From Artemia franciscana (lineage: Eukaryota; Arthropoda; Branchiopoda; Anostraca; Artemiidae), in the NCBI RefSeq assembly GCF_032884065.1, contig NC_088867.1, positions 48,915,317 through 48,979,316 on the forward strand: a stretch of DNA of 64,000 nt. Direction: 5' to 3'. Positions 55,668-64,000 of this stretch are shown here, piece by piece. Position numbers and translations under genes: made by a program. How positions within the stretch are numbered: the stretch's first letter is position 1; each line of letters starts with the position of its first letter. Under the pieces are notes generated by a model that worked only from the letters and a program-made list of their open reading frames with translations, searched no databases and was not told the origin of the DNA.

Positions 55668-57230
55668 ATCAAAAGTTCGTGGTAACGAACTGTAGTAAGG
55701 AGCGACCCGGCTCAATAGTAACCGAAACTCTAAAAAACGGAATTTTGGTACCAATACCTACATCAAAAGAATCACATTTTAATGCTGATTTTAAATATAT
55801 AAGTTTCATCAAGTTTAGTTTTACCCATCAAAAGTTACGAGCCTGAGAAAATTTGCGTTATTTTAGAAAATAGGGGGAAACGCCCCCCAAAAGTCATAGA
55901 ATCTTAACGAAAATCACACCATCAGATTCAGGGTATCAGAGAACCCTACTGTAGAAGTTTCAAGCTCCTATCTAAAAAATGTGGAATTTTGTATTTTTTG
56001 CAAGAAGGCAGATCACGGATGCGTGTTTATTTGTTTTTTTGTTTTTTTTTCTTTTTCCCAGGGGTGATCGTATCGACCCAGTTGTCCTAGAATGTTGCAA
56101 GAGGGCTCATTCTAACGGAAATGAAAAGTTATAGTGCCCTTTTTAAGTGACCAAAAAAATAGGAGGGCACCTAGGCCCCCTCCTACACTAATTATTTTAC
56201 CAAAGTCAACGGATCAAAATTCTTATTCAACGTAGTCGAAAAACCTTATAACTATGTCTTTAGGGACGACTTAGTCCCCCACAGTCCCCATGGGAGGGGC
56301 AACAAGTTACAAACTTTGACCAATGCTTACATATAGTAATGGTTATTGGGAAGTGTACAGGCGTTTTCAGGAGGATTTTTTTGGTTGGGGGAGGGGTTGA
56401 GAAAAGGGGGATATGCTGGGGGAACTTTTCATCGATAATTTGTCATGGGGGATGAAAATCTCCATGAAGTGAGCGCAGGATTTACTAGCATTATTTAAAA
56501 ACACAATGAAAAAATAAATATGAAAAATTACTTTCAGCTGGAAGTAAGGAACAGCATTAAAACTTAAAACAAACAGAAATTATTACCCATTTGAGGGGCT
56601 CACCTCCTCCTAATACCTCGCTCTTTACGTTAAAGTATTTTTAGTAATTTCAACTATTTATTCTACGGCTTTTGTGATTCTGGGGTCATTCTTAATGAAT
56701 TGGGACAAAATTTAAGCTTTAGTGTAAAGAGCGAGGATCTGACAAGGGGGTGAACCCCCTCATATATGTAATAAAAATATGAGAATACAAAAGTTCTTTA
56801 CGTAAGCTAATTTATAAGTTACGTAAATCTCTTACTAATAAAAATATTCGTAAAAAATTAAAAGTTCTAGTTGCCTTTTTAATTAACCAAAAATCGGAGG
56901 GCAACTAGGCTTCCTCCCTCGCTCTTTTTTTCTCAAAATCATTCGATCAAAATTATGAGAAAGCCATTTAGCCAAAAAAAAAAAATGCAAATTTCGTTTT
57001 AATTATTCCTCTGCGGAGAGCCAAAATCAAAACATGCATTGATTCAAAAACGTTCAGAAATTAAATAAAAAAAAACAAGTTTTTTTAACTGAAAGTAAGG
57101 AGCGACATTAAAACTTAAAACGAACAAAAATTACTTCGTATATGAAAGAGGCTGCTTCCTCATCAACGCCCCGCTCTTTACGCTAAAGTTTTTTACTGTT
57201 TTAAAAAGAAGAATTGATAGACAGAGTCAA
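55668..57230 (+). mobile_element. Modular hairpin repeat, truncated (block B)
   Basis: This matches 42,742-44,297 through terminal hairpin, body 1, first fold-back and body 2. Of the second fold-back, only the left arm (57,087-57,192) and the loop are present. The right arm is missing, and the sequence changes at 57,231, right after the loop. Confidence 0.78.
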
Positions 57231-57828
57231 GCATTCAAAGCACAGAGTTTCAAACTCTTATAAACAAAAATGTGATTTTTTTCCCGAAAGAAAGATCACG
57301 GAAGGATATTTATTATTTCATTTTAAAAATGTTTACTACTCATACTACAACTGTTGCTACACAATAAACAGAGGGTATTACACTGAAGCTTTCAAGGAAC
57401 ATTTAGACGGACGTTGAACTAAATCAAAACGAACATTTATCATGAATATTGTCAAAAGGGTGACAAATTAATATCTAAAAAACGGCTCAAATTATTAAGT
57501 TAGACCTTTCAGGGTCTAAATAGTTCAGACGTCTCTCTGTGACCAAAAGAAGAAATGATAATAGAAAATGAGAACAATAACGAACGCCATCTAGCTAAAA
57601 AAACATCAACATCATGCAAGTTTCATCAAAATACTTATTTTTTAAATGTTGTCTTTTCCTTTTGCCTTAACCTTGATCAGAGATGATTGAGGTATTTCTC
57701 CCCAAAAAATAGGCCCATCTGTGTCGCGTTTGTTCTTTAACTAACATAGTCCTTCCCAAACTTACTTCTTCAACCGCCCCTTTTTATGAAAAATACACCT
57801 CAGATCCCCCTGTGGATTATTTACTTTC
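57231..57828 (+). repeat. Block B-specific segment with satellite-like monomers
   Basis: This replaces 44,298-45,697 of block A. Its first ~90 bases resemble body 1 of the hairpin repeat ('aaagatcacggaagg'). Then come phrases of the 22-kb array family: 'gaagctttcaaggaacattt' with 'gaactaaatcaaaacgaac' near 57,380-57,440, and 'attgtcaaaagggtgac' with 'aaattattaagttagacctt' near 57,445-57,520. The last ~270 bases are unrecognised. Confidence 0.55.
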
Positions 57829-58321
57829 AAATTTCAAAACCAAATAAACAGAAAACAGTAAAAACATAGTACATCTACTTTTTCCGTAAATCAAACTAAA
57901 GAAAGCAGGGAATTAGAAAAATCGATGCTATTACTAAAACAATTTTTATTATAAAGTATAACAAAGTAACAAAATTATCTACATTTGTAGATATTATTAT
58001 TTATTAGATATTATTACTATTAGATAATTATTTGTTATTTGACAAAATCTAAACTAGCTGTCGAACTTAGAATAGAAAAGTAATACAAAAAAGTTCAAAT
58101 ATGCAAAATCATCTCATTGAGGAAGATGAAACTTGTTTACTGCTAATTTAGCTAGACTTGGGGCAATAGTAGTCTTATGACACCTGTCCTATTCTGAAAA
58201 ATCATTTTTTTTGTGTATTTGAAAATTAAAAAATAATATAAAATTACAAAAATAACAAGAAACCAGAAGATAATGGTCCAACATTTAAAAACGTCTTGTT
58301 TTCAGACTGACAAGTTTTTTC

Positions 58322-58616
58322 AACTGAAAGTAAATAGCAACATTAAAAATTAAAACGAACAGAAATTAATACCTAAATGAAGGGGACTGTCCCTTCCTCA
58401 ACGCCTCGCTCTATACGCTAAAGTTTTTTAGTTCTTGGAAAGAGCGTCTTGCTGTTCTAATTAAACGACCCTAGTATTTCAGGAGTCATTCTTAAAAAAT
58501 TGCAACAAAATTCAAACTTAAGAGTAAAGAGAGGTTTTGAGGAGGTGGCAACCCCATTCACAGACAGAATAATTTTGGTTCGTTTAAATTTTTAATGTCA
58601 CTTCTTACTTTCAGTT
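58322..58616. repeat. Fold-back unit, solo (block B)
   Basis: Counterpart of 46,191-46,485. Confidence 0.8.
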
Positions 58617-58875
58617 GAAAAAAACTTGTCTTTTTACTATATTTTTGATCTTTTTTTGAATAATTTCAGAAAATATGACCCCATCTCCACGGAGGAGCCC
58701 CCTTACTATGAAAGTATCCTCTAGATAATTCAATACCCCGGACAATTACTTTTAATACCCCGGACAATTAATTTTAACCACTCCTCGTGTAAAATTGAGA
58801 CGGAAAAGAGAAAGCAAGCCAAATAAAAAGAATTTTATTTAAGTTTTGAATTTTATTAAGAATTTTTATTTAAGA

Positions 58876-59517
58876 ATTTTACGTAAGTACGATTTGTTAA
58901 AAATGAATTGCATTTTATGTTAAAAATGAAGTTTTTTTTAGCAGTACTTAGCCATTATGAAATAGCCAGACCTCTAAATTAATGGAAAATAAACTTATTT
59001 GTAAATACTATTTGTTTAAGATGAAGTGTAATTTATGGTAGAAATAATGATTTTTAACTGTTCTTAGCTATTATTAGATAGCCAGGTCCCATAATTAAGG
59101 GCATATAAACCTATTTGTATATTTGATTCATGCAGAAGAAAGTATATTTTATGAAAGAAATAAAAAAAAACTTAGATGTCCTTGGCTATTGCTATATAGA
59201 AAGACCCCTAAATTACGGGTCTATAAACTTATTTGTAAGCACAAATGTATAATTGAAGTGTTTTTTCTGGTAGAAATAACAATTATTTAGCAGTCCTTAG
59301 CTAATACGAGATAGCCAGGCCCATTGGTTAAAGGCCTATAAACTTATTTGTAAATATGATTTATTTACAGTAAAGCATATTTAAGGTAAAAAATATATAT
59401 TTTTAGCCGTCCTTAGCCATTAAGAAATAGCCAGGTCCCTAAATTAAGGGCCAATAAACTTATTTTTAAGTACGATTTGTTTAGAATGAAGTGTATTTTA
59501 TGGTAAAAATTAAATAA
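58876..59517 (+). repeat. ~116-bp tandem array (block B)
   Basis: Counterpart of 46,745-47,395, with the same number of monomers. Confidence 0.88.
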
Positions 59518-59540
59518 ATACAATTTTCTTCTTCACAAAA

Positions 59541-60480
59541 ACTGAAAGTAAGGAACGGCATTAAAACTTAAAACTAACAGAAATTGTTGCGTAAATGAAG
59601 GGGGTTGCCCCCTCCTCAAAACCTCGGTCTTTACGCTAAAGTTTTTCAGAACTTTTAAAAAAGCCATTTTGTTCTAATTAATGTTTTTGTGTTTCAGGAA
59701 TCATTCTTAAAGAATCGGGACACAATTCAAACTTTAGCGTACAGATGGATTTCCTGAGGAGAGGGCAACTCTCATCATATTAGTAATTATTACTGCGTGT
59801 TTTAAGTTTTAATGTTGCTCCTTACATTCAATAGAAAAAAAACTTGTTTTTTTTTTGAGTTTTGGTTATTTTTAAATAATTCCAGGAAATCTGATCCCAC
59901 CTCCACGGACGGAACCCCCCTTACCATAGAAATATCTTCTATATAATTCAATCCCGGTTAAAATCCACCCCAAACAATTACTCTTAACCACTCCATGCTT
60001 AGGATTGAGACGGGAAAAAGAAAGCAATACATATAAAAAGATTTTTGTATGAGAATTCTGGCAAATTTCCACAGTCTGTAATTTCCCCTGACAAGTTCAC
60101 TCCCTGGAAACTTCAACCCCATAAAAAAATCCCCCGTGGAAAAACCCCCAGCAGAAAATTCCCCCTCCTCCCTGAAAATTTATACATGCATCTTAATAGC
60201 AACTACTATTGGTAAACAATAGATACATTTTATAACTTAAACACCTTTACCCAGGGGCTGTGGAGGGGGCTGTGGAGTCATGTTATACTCAAGGGCATAG
60301 TTTTTAGGCCTTTCAACTAGGATGAAGAAAATGGCTATCTAAAAAAAATTATCGCAGCATTTAAGAAAACAATATTTGGCAGGGAGGTTGCCTAGTTGCC
60401 CACCAGTTTTATTGGTCAATTAAAAAGGGTAGTTAAACTTTTCGGTTTTCTTGAAAAAGATTTTCTTGTCATACATTTGC
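59541..60480 (-). mobile_element. Fold-back unit plus body 1, minus orientation
   Basis: The fold-back unit at 59,541-59,836 is followed by body 1 read backwards, through 'ggggctgtggagggggctgt' near 60,255 and 'catagtttttaggcctttc' near 60,296, to about 60,480. It is cut short relative to full copies and has no terminal hairpin. It extends beyond the point where block A ends. Confidence 0.7.
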
Positions 60481-61188
60481 GGTGGCCATCTTATTACCCC
60501 GTATTATATTCAGCTACCTATCTGATTGGAAAGTCGTGACCAATCGTAGTAGTTGCGATAACAATCTTACACAATTGATTTTAAGCGTTGATTGGGGTAG
60601 TTTTTGACGCTGGGTTATTTTTCATAGTCAAACATGGAGAATTATTTAAAATATCTGTTACCTCAACAACACCACCTGATACTGAAAAAGTGCCAATTCA
60701 TGGACAGTGCAATAGATTCTGTAGATAGCAATAAAAATCTTAAGAGGATTGATTTTCCTGTACTGCTTGCTGGAGCTGTAGTAATAAAGAACAGTCTTCA
60801 AATTAAAAGCTTCGGTAGGAAAACCAACTCGACTCTACATTTTGAGTAATAGGTGGGGATGAGTAAAAGAAAGTAGAGATAGGAAGGAGGTCCGAGTAGA
60901 ATCATTCTTTAAAAACTTTGATCTTGCGACTGACAAACGAAGCAACAACATGATTTAAGTTAAAGTTGAGGAAATTAGCTCAGTATATGAAGTTATCCTT
61001 CTTAGGCCACTTTTTGAAGAAACCTGACTAAAAGCTTACAGACAGACGCAAATCGTGAATCAGATTGTTCTTGTTATAATTTGTAGGCATATACACGTTG
61101 ATTACTACATGAGCTTCAACCTTTGCTGAATCAACCTTTTAACCAGGGTTCCTTAAGTAATTACAAATAAAAAAAAGCAAGTTTTTTT
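60481..61188. other. No recognisable gene
   Basis: A frame at 60,634-60,849 (71 residues) has no motif, and no splice sites fix it as an exon. Confidence 0.4.
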
Positions 61189-61292
61189 AACAGCAAGTAA
61201 GGAGCGACATTAAAACTTAAAATGAGCAGAAATTATTCCGTATATTAAAAGGGTGGTTCCCTCCTCAACACCCCGCTCTTTACGCTAAAGTT
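61189..61292 (+). repeat. Single fold-back arm
   Basis: The left arm only, 'agtaaggagcgacattaaaa' to 'gctctttacgctaaagtttg'. There is no matching right arm downstream. Confidence 0.75.
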
Positions 61293-64000
61293 TGACTCTT
61301 TGTTACAACTCTACTTTTTAAAACAATAATAAATACATAAATGATGAAACTTATATATTTTAAATCAGCAAAATCAGTATATTTAAAATTTTCAATTTAT
61401 TTTCTTGACTCAGGATGACTCATGCTGGAATTTCTTGGTTGAGTAGACTTCACGAAGAGCAGAAGAGCTGGGATGTGCAGTAAATTCGTTTAGCAAAGGA
61501 TGAGCAAAAAATATAATTAGTTAAAAAAGATCATAATTCTGACCCGGGTGCAAGGAAGACTACAACCGCCACTAGTCATTTTTAGGCAATCTTTTCAATT
61601 AACCAATTATTATGCTAAAAAAACTGTCATTGTATCAAGCATCAAGATTCGAACCCTATTGTATTCGTTGTTTTACTTTGACAGAATTTGGAGTGTTGTC
61701 AAACAAAGGAATCCATTTTTTTCCTGTGCAAGTTTTTGATACGCTATTTTTCTGAAGTCCTGTGGTTTTAACCCTTCAACGTAATTCGACATTTCCATTA
61801 TCCTTACACATCTAAGCTTCAGCTCTACCTATCCACTAAATTTCCTTAAAAAATTGGTTTTTTGAAGATTGAAAAATAAATTGAAAATATGCCAGATAAA
61901 CAAATTTCATTTATTGCGAAATAAAATTTTGCGAAAAACTTTACTATTGCGAGATAAAACTTGCAAAAACTTTTTTTTTCAAGTTTCTCATTATCACCTC
62001 AAACCCTAAAAAAATTAGTGATTCTTATTTTACGACAAACAACAAAATGGTTTTCTTCACTTTTGAAGTTTCAGGCAGGTAAATAATCCTCGAAACGCAC
62101 AGAAACTTTTCTAGGTCTACAGTGGCACTGGTGTTCTTCCTTTCTTCTGCTTCTCTCTCCTCATTTGAATAATTTACCACAGATGATAAATGAGACCCAA
62201 CAATTAGAGCAAATTCTGTGGATGCTGTTGAACATGTAAAAATCAGCTAATGGTTTGTACATGCCTTTATTATTCTTCCCTACTTGTGTTCAGTTCTTAT
62301 TATAACTTAGAACTTATCAAAACCGGTATTTCCAGAACCGGCGAAAAACCTTTTCTTTTTTCACTAGTTCATTCATGTAAACCAGTTTTAAGTTCTATAA
62401 ATTTTTTTCCGATCCTACAGAATTAAGAATGTTCACTTATCTACTAAATTTGATACGAAATGCAAAATAGGAATCAAACTTTCTTACAAAGAAAAAGGCT
62501 GTTTATTGTCCTTCAAACTCGGTGCACAACAGATGAGAACCGATATTTCACTCTGCCGCTATTGGCATGTAAAATAAAATTGATTTATTAAAACAAATTA
62601 ACTTTTTTAATATATTAGAGAACTTTAATATGATAACCAAAAACTTAAACTTTAAGGAGAAGCAAAAACTTTTGTGATTTGACTTGCATCTCAATGTTGT
62701 CCTTTTCATAAGTCTTGAACCCCCCCCCCCCAAACAAAAAATGATACCAAGTCTCTCCATCACTAAATTCACAAACTGAACAATTTCTTTTATCAGTTCT
62801 AAATAAAAATGAATTTAATTTACAATAACTATTGAAATACAGAGAAAATAGCTTTTTTTCTTTTTTGGTAAAGTAATAATTTTTCTCGGTTGTGTGAAGT
62901 ATTATTGTGTTTATGTGCTCGTCTGTAAATTCACCTTAATTTGGTCAGTCAATGGTGAGTCAATTTGGTCCAACGTCTTATATTCTTGTAGAAAATTATG
63001 GACTAAATTAACCCCCAGAAACTCTCAATAATTCAACTCTAACACTCAAGCTGTTTTATAGTAATATAGATACGCGATTCAGACAACCTGGGTACACATA
63101 GTTTCTGTCGTTCTAGATCCCTGCTTCGAATCGGTAACAGATTCTAGTAAACTGACTGTGCAGTATTTCACAGATCCTGGTAAAATGAATATTACTGCGC
63201 GAAATAAGACGTCTCGTTGAATTGAGCCATGCAACTTCATTCCATAGACACAGGCCTCAGGACCAGGCTAAGTATATCCTTGTTTTCAGACCCATGTATT
63301 AACCTAAATTTCAAAACCTTAGAAAATAAGCTAATCACCATATTTCCCATAATGATAGGCCTGAAGATTTCGTGTCACTTCTTATAACCTTTCTTAAAAA
63401 GAGGCAGCATATTATAGCTCATTTTTTTTATCTGTGCCTTAGGCAAACTATTAATGACGCCATCTATTCAATCATAATCTTTATCTAGATTGCTCTGTTA
63501 AAAATAAAACAACTGTTTACCTTTTTATATTTTAATTGTAAAAAAGGTAAAAGAATGCAAACTAGGAAAAGTTAAAACTAAATTATTCTGTTCAATTGTC
63601 CTAATTTCAAAGTTGAAGTAAGTTGATTTCTTTTGAACTTCTGTTCTAAAACCGAACCAGTTTGAATCAATAGGCCTAACACATGTCTCAAGGTTTTTAT
63701 CAGTACATTGAAGGGGGGTGAAATACTATTTAGAACTCTTAGGACGCTCATTGCCTTTCTATAACTGTAATGCATTAAGGAACCCAGACATGCATGGGTC
63801 AATCTAGTAGCCTACTTAGGCATTGGGTAAATAGGCTAGTTGCTCTCTGGACCAAATTTCTGTGACATTTTAAAGAAAGCAGTTGGACTAGCCTAGGTGC
63901 AGTTAATTTTTTCATTTAATATTTCAGCCAATTCATTGAAGTTTAATTCACCTGACTCTACAACTCTAGCACCAGATGAAGTTTAGCTTAAGCACTCTAG
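61293..64000. other. No recognisable gene
   Basis: About 2.7 kb of AT-rich DNA with short frames and homopolymers. A C-run lies at about 62,720. About 50 bases at 61,481-61,530 resemble 21,186-21,238. No exon, RNA gene or element boundary can be supported. Confidence 0.45.

Noticed and set aside
60634-60849. A 71-residue frame beginning MENYLKYLLPQQ
   Set aside because: There are no splice signals, motifs or second copy to support it.

Overview
This 64-kb window reads as AT-rich, intron- and repeat-dominated nuclear DNA of an animal, most likely an arthropod. The reasons are one clear immunoglobulin-domain exon of the Fasciclin II/NCAM type with good splice sites (27,433-27,573, minus strand), a tRNA-derived SINE, several LINE relics, a Penelope-like element, and an autonomous/non-autonomous Helitron pair. 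The abundant repeat carrying 'agtaaggagcgac' looks familiar to me from brine shrimp (Artemia), but that is memory, not evidence. There is no complete host gene, no tRNA or rRNA gene, no CRISPR array and no retrovirus-like or other capsid-bearing element that I can see.

Layout. 0-2.4 kb: two copies of a LINE tail and a fragment of the hairpin repeat. 2.6-4.2 kb: a full copy of a modular non-coding repeat built from a small terminal hairpin, two bodies and two large fold-back units (the 'hairpin repeat'). 4.2-11.2 kb: mostly unrecognised, with a short exon candidate at 5.8 kb and a decayed LINE tail at 8.3-9.0 kb. 11.2-19.5 kb: a nest of hairpin-repeat copies. One is split by a double-headed Penelope insertion with a 12-bp target duplication, and the same copy carries a ~465-bp triplication interrupted by a SINE with a 15-bp target duplication. 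21.9-23.0 kb: a degenerate ~117-bp tandem array. 23.2-27.6 kb: two exons of a likely cell-adhesion gene on the minus strand, with a LINE reverse-transcriptase fragment, a Helitron-like 3' end, a perfect 40-bp inverted repeat and a (GA)n tract in the introns.

28.1-33.7 kb: an autonomous but decayed Helitron on the minus strand (Rep plus PIF1-type helicase). 33,708-35,284: a non-autonomous Helitron on the plus strand, head-to-head with the first and inserted in a (TA)n tract. 35.4-48.0 kb (block A) holds LINE ORF1 and endonuclease, a ~285-bp array, a 220-bp duplication, an exon candidate, hairpin repeats and a 116-bp array. After exactly 100 Ns (48,027-48,126), block B (48,127-60,158) repeats block A almost base for base. 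B lacks the non-autonomous Helitron and differs at one replaced segment. The simplest reading is two unmerged haplotypes placed in series by the assembler. 60.2-64 kb: a hairpin-repeat remnant, then DNA I do not recognise.

The window is chiefly a record of transposition. Helitron, Penelope, LINE and SINE insertions can be ordered by nesting, and the A/B pair gives filled and empty versions of one Helitron site. The least familiar component is the modular hairpin repeat, whose fold-back units also mark one of the A/B rearrangement breakpoints.
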